Positions 34,616-42,252 of a stretch of 64,000 bases of DNA are shown here, piece by piece (position 1 is the first letter of the stretch; each line of letters opens with the position of its first letter). The notes under the pieces were generated by a model, which had not been told where the DNA came from, ran no database searches, and saw only the letters and a program-made list of their open reading frames with translations. The position numbers and the translations under genes were made by a program. Source of the DNA: Kumtagia ephedrae (GTDB taxonomy: Bacteria > Pseudomonadota > Alphaproteobacteria > Rhizobiales > Rhizobiaceae); the NCBI RefSeq assembly GCF_003012745.1, contig NZ_PXYK01000005.1, positions 124,001 to 188,000 on the forward strand, in the 5' to 3' direction.

Positions 34616-34963
34616 ATGTACCAATTCTCCTATGCCGACATACAGACCGACTCGGTCGCCGACGCGCGGGACCGGGAACGGCAGTTGCTGGACCGTTGCA
34701 TCGTCCTGCTCGACGAGGCGCGCCAGGCCGGTTCCGATTCGATCAAGGCCATCGAGGCCCTGCACTTCACCAACCGCCTCTGGACGACCCTCGTCGAGGA
34801 CCTCGGCAGCGCCGAGAACGCCCTTCCCAAGGACCTGCGCGCCAACCTGATCTCCATAGGCTTGTGGGTGCTGCGCGAGGCCGAGGAAGTGCGTCAGGGG
34901 CGCTCGGACAATTTCGACGGGCTGATCGAGGTGTCGCAGATCATTCGGGACGGGATACGATGA
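34616..34963 (+). CDS. flaF: FlaF, flagellin synthesis regulator
   Basis: 115 aa, a helical protein of the FlaF family: MYQFSYADIQTDSVADARDR, then LDRCIVLLDEARQAGSDSIK and ALHFTNRLWTTLVEDLGSAE. FlaF promotes flagellin production or secretion and acts together with FlbT in alphaproteobacteria. Its stop overlaps the flbT start (ATGA). Confidence 0.94.
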   Translation: MYQFSYADIQTDSVADARDRERQLLDRCIVLLDEARQAGSDSIKAIEALHFTNRLWTTLVEDLGSAENALPKDLRANLISIGLWVLREAEEVRQGRSDNFDGLIEVSQIIRDGIR

Positions 34964-35397
34964 AACCGACACTGAAGCTCTCGCTCAAGGCTAACGAGAA
35001 GATCTATCTGAACGGCGCGGTGATCCGCGCCGATCGCAAGGTGACGATCGAACTTCTCAACGACGTGCAGTTCCTGCTCGAAAGCCACGTGCTTCAGGTC
35101 TCGGAGGCCTCGACGCCGCTGCGCCAGCTCTACTTCATGGTGCAGGTCATGCTGATGGACCCCAGCGGTGCGCAGCAGGCCCGCGACATGTTCCGCAAGT
35201 CGCTGCCGCTGCTGATCGCCAGCTTCGACGATGCGCGCATCTCGTCCGCCCTCAAGCAGGTGGATGCGCTGGTCAGCGAAGGCTCGGTGTTCGAGGCGCT
35301 GAAGACGATCCGCTCGCTCTACGGCCTGGAAGCCGCCGCGATGGGAAACACCAACGACGTCGGGCAGCCCCTGCGGCTGGTCGCGGCGGGAGGTTGA
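34960..35397 (+). CDS. flbT: FlbT, post-transcriptional flagellin regulator
   Basis: 145 aa. FlbT motifs: LKLSLKANEKIYLNGAVIRA, RKVTIELLNDVQFLLESHVL and ASTPLRQLYFMVQVMLMDPS. In Caulobacter FlbT binds the 5' UTR of flagellin mRNA and destabilises it; in Brucella it activates. The paired hairpins in two flagellin leaders here are candidate targets. It is coupled to flaF, and flgD follows after 4 bp. Confidence 0.95.
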   Translation: MKPTLKLSLKANEKIYLNGAVIRADRKVTIELLNDVQFLLESHVLQVSEASTPLRQLYFMVQVMLMDPSGAQQARDMFRKSLPLLIASFDDARISSALKQVDALVSEGSVFEALKTIRSLYGLEAAAMGNTNDVGQPLRLVAAGG

Positions 35398-35401
35398 GGC
35401 G

Positions 35402-35809
35402 ATGGTCACGGCGGTCAACTCCGTTCAGCAGAACAGCACGACGACCACAACCGATTCGGCGTCGAAGACGGCGGTCGACTACCAGTCCTTCCTGCGGCTG
35501 CTCGTCGCCGAGATGAAGAACCAGGATCCGACCAATCCGATGGACTCTACCCAGTACGTAGCCCAGCTCGCCGCGTTCTCGCAGGTCGAGCAGTCCGTGC
35601 AGATCAACAACCGCCTCGACCAGTTGCTGCAGGCGTCCACGCTTGCCCAGGCCGACGCCCTGATCGGCAGGACCGTCACCTCCGCGGACGGCAAGACCAG
35701 CGGCGTCGTGCAGGAAGTTCGCCTGACCTCCAACGGCGCCGTCGCCGTGCTGGAAGGCGGCAAGCAGGTCACCGTCGGCCCCGGCATCGTCATTTCGCAA
35801 GGTTCGTGA
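35402..35809 (+). CDS. flgD: FlgD, hook cap scaffolding protein (short form)
   Basis: 135 aa, containing the conserved FlgD N-terminal region: VDYQSFLRLLVAEMKNQDPT, then NPMDSTQYVAQLAAFSQVEQ. The C-terminal part is a small beta domain (GRTVTSADGKTSGVVQEVRL). The larger C-terminal domains of enteric FlgD are absent, which is usual in rhizobia. It caps the growing hook. fliQ follows after 9 bp. Confidence 0.93.
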   Translation: MVTAVNSVQQNSTTTTTDSASKTAVDYQSFLRLLVAEMKNQDPTNPMDSTQYVAQLAAFSQVEQSVQINNRLDQLLQASTLAQADALIGRTVTSADGKTSGVVQEVRLTSNGAVAVLEGGKQVTVGPGIVISQGS

Positions 35810-35818
35810 GCCGCACGC

Positions 35819-36085
35819 GTGAACGAGGCCGACGCGCTCGACATCGTCCAGTTCGCCATCTGGACCGTGCTGACGGCCTGCGGCCCGGCCGTCGGCGTCG
35901 CCATGGTCGTCGGCATGGGCATCGCGCTCGTCCAGGCGCTGACGCAGATTCAGGAGATCACGCTCACCTTCGTTCCCAAGATCGTCGCCATCCTGCTGGT
36001 GATCGCGCTGACCGGGCCTTTCATCGGCGGCCAGATCTCGGCCTTCGCCAACGTGATCTTCGAGCGCATCGAGACGGGGTTCTGA
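35819..36085 (+). CDS. fliQ: FliQ, flagellar type III export channel protein
   Basis: 88 aa with two membrane helices: LDIVQFAIWTVLTACGPAVG ... and VPKIVAILLVIALTGPFIGG, joined by the conserved ALTQIQEITLTF loop. FliQ forms the export channel with FliP and FliR. GTG start. It closes the flgE operon; the flhA promoter element starts 16 bp downstream. Confidence 0.95.
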   Translation: MNEADALDIVQFAIWTVLTACGPAVGVAMVVGMGIALVQALTQIQEITLTFVPKIVAILLVIALTGPFIGGQISAFANVIFERIETGF

Positions 36086-36101
36086 CGGGACTGCCCACCC
36101 T

Positions 36102-36126
36102 CGCACAAGCTTGACCGTCTAGCCTG
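36102..36126 (+). promoter_or_regulatory. Class II flagellar promoter element upstream of flhA
   Basis: CGCACAAG-N9-CTAGCCTG, 46 bp before the chosen flhA start. It is almost identical to the fliF copy in both blocks, although the spacer differs after its first three bases. It gives flhA-fliR its own transcription start although fliQ lies only 16 bp upstream. Confidence 0.65.
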
Positions 36127-36172
36127 ATCCCGCCGGGCGATGCTCCGGCATCGGATCGAAGCGGAAGGCGGC

Positions 36173-38260
36173 ATGGCAGTCACCGACACCCTGACGGCGG
36201 GCACGCCGGCGCGAAACAGCCGCGACATCTTCTTCGCGCTCGGCATCGTCGTCATCCTGGCGGTGCTGTTCCTGCCGATCCCGGCCTTCCTGATCGACAT
36301 CGGCCTGGCCTTCTCGATCGCGCTGTCGGTGCTGATCCTGATGGTGGCATTGTGGATCCAGCGGCCGCTCGACTTCACGTCCTTCCCGACGATCCTGCTG
36401 ATCGCCACCATGCTGCGGCTGTCGCTCAACATCGCGACCACCCGCATGATCCTGTCGCATGGCAGCGAGGGCACGCATGCGGCCGGCTACATCATCAGCG
36501 GCTTCTCGCAGCTCGTCATGAGCGGCGATTTCGTCATCGGCCTGATCGTCTTCCTGATCCTGATCGTCGTCAATTTCATCGTCATCACCAAGGGTGCGAC
36601 GCGCATCGCCGAGGTCGGCGCCCGCTTCACGCTGGACGCCATTCCCGGGAAGCAGATGTCCATCGACGCGGATCTCTCGGCCGGCGTCATCGACGACAAG
36701 ACCGCGCAGTTGCGCCGGCGCGAGCTGGAAGAGGAAAGCTCCTTCTTCGGCTCCATGGACGGCGCCTCGAAATTCGTGCGCGGCGACGCCATCGCCGGCC
36801 TGATCATCACCGCCGTCAACATCGTCGGCGGCATCGCCATCGGCTATTTCCGTCACGACATGGGCATGGCGGAAGCGTCCGACGTGTTCATAAAACTGTC
36901 GGTCGGCGACGGCCTGGTCACCCAGATCCCGGCGCTCATCGTCTCGCTCGCCGCCGGCCTGCTGGTCTCCAAGGGCGGCACCCGCGGCTCGGCCGACCAG
37001 GCCGTGTTCGGCCAGCTCGGCGCCTATCCGCGCGCGCTCTATGTCGCCGCCGGCCTGCTGGTGCTGCTGGCGCTGATGCCCGGCCTGCCGATGTTCCCGT
37101 TCCTCTTCTTCGCCGTCGCGATGGCGGCCATCGGCTACCTCATCCCGCTCCGCCACAGGCGCCGGATGGAGGAAGAGGCGGCGATCGCGCAGCAGGAAAC
37201 GGTCGCCAAGGAGGACGAGGAGAAGAACTCGGTCAAGGCCTCGCTGAGGACCGCCGAGATCGAGTTGCTGATCGGCAAGCAGCTCTCCACCAAGCTGCTG
37301 GTCTCGCACCAAGAGCTCGCCTTCCGCATGGCCAAGATGCGCAAGAAGTTCGCCTCGCAATACGGCTTCGTCGTTCCCGAGGTGAGGCTGACCGACGATC
37401 TGGCCCTGCAGAGCAAGAGCTATCAGATCAAGATCCACGGCACGGTCGTGGCCGAGCACCAGATGCGCGTCGGCGAGCTCATGGTGCTGCTGGGCAAGCG
37501 CGACGTGCCGGAAATCCCCGGCGAGGAGGTGCGCGAGCCGGCTTTCGGCATGCGCGCCTATTCGGTGCCGGAGATGTTCGCCGAGGATCTGAAGCGCGAG
37601 CAATACGCCTATGCCGACAACATGTCGGTGCTGCTCACGCATCTCTCCGAGGTCATCCGCAACAACCTGCCGCAGCTTCTCTCCTACAAGGACATGAAGG
37701 CGCTGCTCGAGCGCCAGGACGCGGAATACAAGAAGCTCGCCGACGAGATCTGCACCTCGCACATCTCCTATCCCGGCCTGCAGGCGGTGCTGAAGCTGCT
37801 GCTCGCCGAGCGCGTGTCGATCCGCAACCTGCATCTGATCATCGAGGCGATCGCCGAGATCGCACCGCATGTGCGCCGCACCGAGCAGATCGTCGAGCAT
37901 GTGCGGGTGCGCATGGCCCAGCAGATCTGCGGCGACCTGTCGGAGGCCGGCGTGCTCAAGGTGCTGCGGCTCGGCAACCGCTGGGACCTCGCCTTCCACC
38001 AGGCCCTCAAGCGCGACGCCAAGGGCGAAATCCGCGAATTCGACATCGATCCGCGCCAGCTCGAGGAATTCGGCCAGGAGGCGACCAAGGCGATCCGCAC
38101 CCATATGGAGGCCGGCGAGCGCTTCGCCATCGTCACCGCGCCGGACGCACGCCCCTATGTGCGCATGATCATCGAGCGCCTGTTCACCACGCTGCCCGTG
38201 CTCAGCCATGTCGAGATCGCCAAGGGGGTGGAGATCCGCATTCTCGGCACCATATCGTGA
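36173..38260 (+). CDS. flhA: FlhA, flagellar type III export gate protein
   Basis: 695 aa from ATG 36173, which has GGAAGG upstream and gives the usual family length; ATG 36140 would add 11 residues. The N-terminal half has eight membrane segments and the FHIPEP signature region ([40 protein letters not shown]). The C-terminal half is the cytoplasmic cargo/chaperone docking domain. It is the core export gate component and is coupled to fliR by a GTGA overlap. Confidence 0.97.
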   Translation: MAVTDTLTAGTPARNSRDIFFALGIVVILAVLFLPIPAFLIDIGLAFSIALSVLILMVALWIQRPLDFTSFPTILLIATMLRLSLNIATTRMILSHGSEGTHAAGYIISGFSQLVMSGDFVIGLIVFLILIVVNFIVITKGATRIAEVGARFTLDAIPGKQMSIDADLSAGVIDDKTAQLRRRELEEESSFFGSMDGASKFVRGDAIAGLIITAVNIVGGIAIGYFRHDMGMAEASDVFIKLSVGDGLVTQIPALIVSLAAGLLVSKGGTRGSADQAVFGQLGAYPRALYVAAGLLVLLALMPGLPMFPFLFFAVAMAAIGYLIPLRHRRRMEEEAAIAQQETVAKEDEEKNSVKASLRTAEIELLIGKQLSTKLLVSHQELAFRMAKMRKKFASQYGFVVPEVRLTDDLALQSKSYQIKIHGTVVAEHQMRVGELMVLLGKRDVPEIPGEEVREPAFGMRAYSVPEMFAEDLKREQYAYADNMSVLLTHLSEVIRNNLPQLLSYKDMKALLERQDAEYKKLADEICTSHISYPGLQAVLKLLLAERVSIRNLHLIIEAIAEIAPHVRRTEQIVEHVRVRMAQQICGDLSEAGVLKVLRLGNRWDLAFHQALKRDAKGEIREFDIDPRQLEEFGQEATKAIRTHMEAGERFAIVTAPDARPYVRMIIERLFTTLPVLSHVEIAKGVEIRILGTIS

Positions 38261-39009
38261 GCGGACTGACCGAAAGCTTCGTCGTCGCGGCGTTCCTCGC
38301 CTTCTGCCGTATCGGCGGCTGCTTCATGATCATGCCGGGCCTTTCCAGCGCGCGCGTGCCGACGCAGGTCAGGCTGTTCGTCGCGATCGCCGCGACGGGC
38401 GCGCTGCTCATGCATCTGTGGGACCAGATCCTGCCCTTCGCCAGCCGCGAGCCGGCGATCCTCGTTCCCATGGTGATATCCGAACTGCTGACCGGGGGGC
38501 TGATCGGCTTGGTGGCGCGTCTCTACATGCTGGCACTGCAGTTCATCGGCTCGGGCATCACCATGCTGATCGGGCTCGGCGGCGGCGCGGCGCCGGGCAT
38601 CGAAAGCGGCGAGCCGCAAAGCGCGCTGGGCGACATCATCTCGCTGTCCGCGCTGCTGCTCCTGTTCGTCTTCGATTTCCACCACGACATCGTCCGGGCG
38701 CTGGTGCGGTCCTACGAGATCGCTCCGGTCAATGTCTTCTTCGACCCGCGCCGGGCGCTGGTCGATGTCACCGACACCCTTGGCGAATCCTTCCTCATCG
38801 CCCTGCGGCTGGGCAGCCCGTTCGTCGCCTATGCCATCCTGGTCAACCTGAGCATAGGCTTCGTCAACAAGCTGACGCCGCAGATACCGGTCTACTTCAT
38901 CTCCCTGCCGATGGTGATCGCCGGCGGGCTCATCCTCTTCTACTTCGCCGTCGCGACCATGCTCAGACTGTTCGCCGACGGTTTCCTGCCGACGGTCCTG
39001 GGAGTGTGA
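38257..39009 (+). CDS. fliR: FliR, flagellar type III export channel protein
   Basis: 250 aa with about six membrane segments. Family motifs: [40 protein letters not shown] and [20 protein letters not shown]. FliR completes the FliPQR channel. The GTG start overlaps the flhA stop, and the FliJ-like gene follows after 3 bp. Confidence 0.96.
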   Translation: MSGLTESFVVAAFLAFCRIGGCFMIMPGLSSARVPTQVRLFVAIAATGALLMHLWDQILPFASREPAILVPMVISELLTGGLIGLVARLYMLALQFIGSGITMLIGLGGGAAPGIESGEPQSALGDIISLSALLLLFVFDFHHDIVRALVRSYEIAPVNVFFDPRRALVDVTDTLGESFLIALRLGSPFVAYAILVNLSIGFVNKLTPQIPVYFISLPMVIAGGLILFYFAVATMLRLFADGFLPTVLGV

Positions 39010-39012
39010 AGC

Positions 39013-39402
39013 ATGACCAGCCGCCGGGAAAGGCTGCGCAAGCTGGTGGTGGTGCAGGAGCAGTTGAAGTCGCTGCACGAGACGCGCCATGCCGGCTATG
39101 TCGTCGCCGCCGCCGCCGCCAGCGCCGACGCGCAGGAACTCGCCGCCCGCTTCGGCGCGGAAGGCTCGCTCGCCGGCCTCTTCCCGGAGATCTACAACCG
39201 GCGCATCTCGACGGCGCTGGGCAAGGCACAGGCGAATCTCAGGCTGGCCGAGACCGAGGCGCAGCGCATCGCCACCGCCACCGCCCGCACCAACATGGTC
39301 GAGCGCGCCTGGCGCGACGCGGCGCGACTGGACGAGCGCGCGAACACCGAGCGCGAATTGCTGGAACTGCTGGGCCGCAAGACCGGCGACGACGCCAAGT
39401 AA
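39013..39402 (+). CDS. Putative FliJ-like coiled-coil export protein
   Basis: 129 aa, almost entirely helical and rich in Ala, Arg and Glu (RRERLRKLVVVQEQLKSLHE, then ALGKAQANLRLAETEAQRIA). There is no signal or membrane segment. Small coiled-coil proteins of this size in export operons are usually FliJ, the stalk that links FliI to FlhA; no other fliJ was seen. The assignment rests on shape and position after fliR. Confidence 0.65.
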   Translation: MTSRRERLRKLVVVQEQLKSLHETRHAGYVVAAAAASADAQELAARFGAEGSLAGLFPEIYNRRISTALGKAQANLRLAETEAQRIATATARTNMVERAWRDAARLDERANTERELLELLGRKTGDDAK

Positions 39403-39406
39403 GGCT

Positions 39407-39431
39407 CCCACAAGCTTTCGCGTCCACAGTG
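39407..39431 (+). promoter_or_regulatory. Weaker copy of the class II flagellar element upstream of the rod-binding gene
   Basis: CCCACAAG-N9-CCACAGTG. The left block and the spacer length agree with the other copies, but the right block departs from CTAGCCTC. It lies 27 bp before the chosen TTG start at 39459, at the usual distance. It may be a weak promoter for the last flagellar operon. Confidence 0.42.
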
Positions 39432-39458
39432 GGCACAGACAACCGGAGAAGCCTGCCC

Positions 39459-40013
39459 TTGGCGATTTCCCCACCGAGCGACATCGTGCTCGACGTTGCC
39501 CGCGCGGTCGAGCCGGCGGGTCTCGAAGCCGCGCGCACGGCGCTGGCGCAGCGGACCGGCGCGGCGGCGCCGGCCGGCGTGGACGCCGCGTTCTCGCTGG
39601 CGGAAGCGTCCGGCACGGCGCGGCGCGGCGAGCCGGTGGCGCAGGCCGATGCCTTCAAGCGCTTCGAGGCCGTCGTGCTGAAGACCTTCATCCAGACCAT
39701 GCTGCCCAAGGACGCCGAGCAGGTGTACGGCAAGGGCCTTGCCGGCGACATGTGGAAGTCGTTGATGGCCGAGAAGATGGCCGACGCCGTGACCGAGCGC
39801 GGCGGCATCGGCATCGCCTCGCGGCTGCTGGCCGACCACTATGTCGAGAACGAGAAGCGGCTGCCGCTCGGTCCCGTCTCGCACGGGCCGGAACAATCGG
39901 AAAGCGACCGCCAGTCGGCGCTTTCGACTGCGCTCGTCCATGACCTGCAGCGCAAGGCGGCGCAGTCGCTGACCGGCAGCCGCGACGACGCGCCCGGCAG
40001 CAGCCAATCGTAA
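39459..40013 (+). CDS. FlgJ/CheL-type rod-binding protein
   Basis: About 184 aa from TTG 39459 (CGGAGA ten bases upstream); GTG 39429 is an alternative that would overlap the promoter-like element. The rod-binding domain lies at about 65-125: FKRFEAVVLKTFIQTMLPKD, then GDMWKSLMAEKMADAVTERG. It lacks the muramidase domain of enteric FlgJ, as usual in alphaproteobacteria, where the protein is often annotated CheL. It would cap rod assembly; the transglycosylase at 29.2 kb could supply the wall-cutting role. Confidence 0.85.
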   Translation: MAISPPSDIVLDVARAVEPAGLEAARTALAQRTGAAAPAGVDAAFSLAEASGTARRGEPVAQADAFKRFEAVVLKTFIQTMLPKDAEQVYGKGLAGDMWKSLMAEKMADAVTERGGIGIASRLLADHYVENEKRLPLGPVSHGPEQSESDRQSALSTALVHDLQRKAAQSLTGSRDDAPGSSQS

Positions 40014-40031
40014 GCGTACGGAAATCGACCC

Positions 40032-40439
40032 ATGAGCAATCACCCCTCGCCCGCCCTGCGCACCGGCGCCAACGATGCCGGCTCGCCCGGCCGCCCGGCC
40101 AGCCTGGCCACCATCATCGCGCGCATCGAAGAGGCGGTGGATGCCGAGACCGCAGGGCTCCGGAGCGACCGCGATTTCGACCTGGCCTCCTCCAATGCGC
40201 GCAAGAGCCGCCATCTCTATGAACTCACCCGCGCCATGAAGGGCGTCGGCGAAGCCGAGGCTCTCGCCGAGCATCGCGACGGCCTGACACGCCTGCGCGA
40301 CAAGCTCGCGCGCAACGAGGCGACGATCCGGGCGCATCTCAGCGCCGTCAACGAAGTTGCCACGCTGATGCGCGACGTCATCCGCAAAGCCGAGGCCGAC
40401 GGCACCTATTCGGCCAGCGAATTCGGATACGGCACGTGA
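40032..40439 (+). CDS. Putative FlgN-like export chaperone
   Basis: 135 aa, helical. The core IIARIEEAVDAETAGLRSDR, then NARKSRHLYELTRAMKGVGE and LTRLRDKLARNEATIRAHLS, is the layout of FlgN-family chaperones, which hold FlgK and FlgL before export. The assignment is by architecture and operon position. It is coupled to the next gene by a 4-bp overlap. Confidence 0.68.
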   Translation: MSNHPSPALRTGANDAGSPGRPASLATIIARIEEAVDAETAGLRSDRDFDLASSNARKSRHLYELTRAMKGVGEAEALAEHRDGLTRLRDKLARNEATIRAHLSAVNEVATLMRDVIRKAEADGTYSASEFGYGT

Positions 40440-40990
40440 TCAAATTCGTCCTCGCCGCGGCCTGGATCTGCCTGGCGACGCTCGGCGCGGTCTTCTACGC
40501 GTTTCAGGCCGCCGGCGCGAAGTCCGCCGATGCGGCCTCCCGCCCGGCCTCGATCATGGGCGGGCTCGACTACGTCAAGACGGAGGTGATCTCCGTACCG
40601 CTGGTCCGCGACTCGGTCGTGCACGGCTACTTCCTCGCGCGCCTGGTCTATACGGTCGAGCCGGCGGAACTGCGCAAGCTGGTGGTGCCCGCCGAGGCGC
40701 TCATCACCGACGCCGTCTATTCCTACATCTACTCCAGTCCCCTCCTCGACCTGCGGAAGCAGAAGACGCTCGATCTCGAGGCTTTCCGCGCCGGCATCCG
40801 CGACGGGATCAACAAGCGCGTCGGACAGAACCTCGTTCAAGATGTGTTGATCGAGCAGGTCGACTATCTCACCAAGGACGAGATCCGCGCCAACGCGGCG
40901 AAGCGGCGAAAGCCGGGCGGCGACAAGATCGTCACCTTCGGAAAGCGCGAGGAGACCGGCGCGCCGGACGAGGCCGCTTCCGCCGATTGA
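40436..40990 (+). CDS. Membrane-anchored periplasmic protein ending the flagellar cluster
   Basis: 184 aa. One N-terminal membrane anchor (2-24, FVLAAAWICLATLGAVFYAF) precedes a periplasmic domain. The C-terminal half (FRAGIRDGINKRVGQNLVQD, VLIEQVDYLTKDEIR) recalls the FliL core, whose C-terminus also ends in a strand-helix that packs near the stator. It may be a second FliL-like protein or an unrelated membrane protein. The gene overlaps the FlgN-like gene and is the last of the regulon. Confidence 0.72.
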   Translation: MIKFVLAAAWICLATLGAVFYAFQAAGAKSADAASRPASIMGGLDYVKTEVISVPLVRDSVVHGYFLARLVYTVEPAELRKLVVPAEALITDAVYSYIYSSPLLDLRKQKTLDLEAFRAGIRDGINKRVGQNLVQDVLIEQVDYLTKDEIRANAAKRRKPGGDKIVTFGKREETGAPDEAASAD

Positions 40991-41129
40991 CCCGGCGGCA
41001 GACGGACTGGCAGTTGACCGGCGTCATGCCGATGACGTAACCGTCAGCCAGTTTGACAGCCATGCGCCGAACCACGGCGGCTGCCCTGGGCAGGCATGGC
41101 CGGCCGATCGCGACAACCAGGAGGACGGA

Positions 41130-41411
41130 ATGGGCGTTCAGCAAATCGTGGAACAGTTGCGGCCGCGGGTCGAAAGCTCGGATTTCGGCAAGTCCGTGAA
41201 GTTCGACACCGGAGGCGACGGGGTCATCGTCATCGACGGCACGACGATCTCGACCGCCGACGCCCCGACCGACTGCACGATCTCGCTGACGCTCGACGAT
41301 CTGGAGGCGCTGCTCTCCGGCGACCTCAGCCCGACCATGGCTTTCATGACCGGGCGCATCAAGGTCCAGGGCGACATGTCGGTCGCCATGGCGCTGAGTC
41401 AGTTGCTTTGA
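41130..41411 (+). CDS. SCP2-like sterol/lipid-carrier domain protein
   Basis: 93 aa, a stand-alone SCP2 domain: VKFDTGGDGVIVIDGTTIST and the typical DLEALLSGDLSPTMAFMTGR followed by IKVQGDMSVAMALSQLL. SCP2 proteins bind lipophilic molecules, and small cytosolic versions are common in alphaproteobacteria. It has AGGAGG upstream. It is convergent with the GNAT gene and separated from it by a hairpin. Confidence 0.9.
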   Translation: MGVQQIVEQLRPRVESSDFGKSVKFDTGGDGVIVIDGTTISTADAPTDCTISLTLDDLEALLSGDLSPTMAFMTGRIKVQGDMSVAMALSQLL

Positions 41412-41462
41412 GGCAGTAGGCAATCGGCAGTAGGCAGTAGGCACCCAATCCTACTGCCTACT
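41412..41462. terminator. Bidirectional hairpin built from 7-bp repeats
   Basis: A perfect 13-bp stem AGTAGGCAGTAGG (41429-41441) / CCTACTGCCTACT (41450-41462) with an 8-base loop between convergent genes. The left side is a tandem array of GGCAGTA-like 7-mers. There is no long T-run. It could end transcripts from both sides. Confidence 0.55.
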
Positions 41463-41463
41463 C

Positions 41464-42186
41464 TCACGCCGCCCGCGGCAGACGCGTGGCGGCGTTGGCT
41501 TTCCGGCCGGCCGGGCGCAGCACGCCGCCGGCGCCGTCGAGCGCGCCGGGCACGAGCTCAAGCGCCAGCAGGCGGTGCTTCTCATAGGGTCCCGGCATCG
41601 CCAGCGATCCCGTCTTCTCCGCCGAGAAGCCGAAGCGGCCGTAATAGAGCGCGTCGCCGACGAGCAGGACCGCCTTGTGGCCGAGCCGCTTCGCCTCGGC
41701 GATGGCGTTCCGCATCAGAGCCGATCCGATGCCGGCGGCTTTCATCGACGGATCGACGGCCAGCGGGCCGAGCAACAGCACCCCCTCCCCCCTCGAGGGG
41801 GAGGTGCCGCCGAAGGCGGCGGCGGGGGTTGCCGCGGCAGCGCTCGGCGCCCCGGCGGTGCCTTCCGAGATTGCCCCCTCTGGCCGCTTCGCGACCATCT
41901 CCCCCTCGAGGGGGGAGATTCCCAGCGCCACATCCCACAGCCGCACCGTGCCGACGATGCGACCTCTCTCGTCCTTGGCCACCAACGCCAGGCCTTGCGA
42001 CGGTCTGCGGCCGCGGCGCAGCTTCTCCGACGACTTGCGCCTGCGGCCCGGCCCCATGGCGCGGTCGAGCAGCGCTTCGCGTGCCAAGGCGTCGACGGCC
42101 TGCTCGGCGACGATCGTGTAGTTCAGAATATCGGTATCGACGGCGTTCATTTCGAAAAATCCTTCACAAGCGGAGGTCTGTTCCAC
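41464..42186 (-). CDS. GNAT-family N-acetyltransferase with an in-frame repeat insertion
   Basis: 240 aa from ATG 42186; MNAVDTDILNYTI at 42150 is an alternative. The GNAT core is seen in LALVAKDERGRIVGTVRLWD and PSMKAAGIGSALMRNAIAEA, the acetyl-CoA loop region, followed by LVGDALYYGRFGFSAEKTG. Between WDVAL and LLLGPLAVD lies a ~50-residue segment (GISPLEGEMVAKRPEG ... PSRGEG) encoded by a palindromic repeat element, so the protein is longer than usual. It is downstream of ornithine decarboxylase on the same strand and may be cotranscribed. Substrate unknown. Confidence 0.85.
   Translation of the reverse strand: MEQTSACEGFFEMNAVDTDILNYTIVAEQAVDALAREALLDRAMGPGRRRKSSEKLRRGRRPSQGLALVAKDERGRIVGTVRLWDVALGISPLEGEMVAKRPEGAISEGTAGAPSAAAATPAAAFGGTSPSRGEGVLLLGPLAVDPSMKAAGIGSALMRNAIAEAKRLGHKAVLLVGDALYYGRFGFSAEKTGSLAMPGPYEKHRLLALELVPGALDGAGGVLRPAGRKANAATRLPRAA
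41780..41940. repeat. Palindromic repeat element inserted in frame in the GNAT gene
   Basis: A GC-rich element bounded by two CTCGAG-centred palindromes (CCCCTCGAGGGGG at about 41790-41802 and CCCCTCGAGGGGGG at about 41921-41935), with a CCGCCGAAGGCGGCGG hairpin inside. It encodes an ISPLEGEM-type peptide seen in many Rhizobiales proteins carrying such elements (from memory). Its length keeps the reading frame. Confidence 0.75.
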
Positions 42187-42252
42187 AAGCGAACCCGTCG
42201 CCGGCGAGATGGCGCCGGCGATCGGGAAGTGATCTGAGGGGCTGTGAGCCCG

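Noticed and set aside
36119-38209. Open frame of ~696 codons antisense to flhA
   Set aside because: A shadow frame created by GC-rich codon bias; low-complexity His/Asp/Arg composition, no ribosome site, and it lies fully inside the certain flhA gene.
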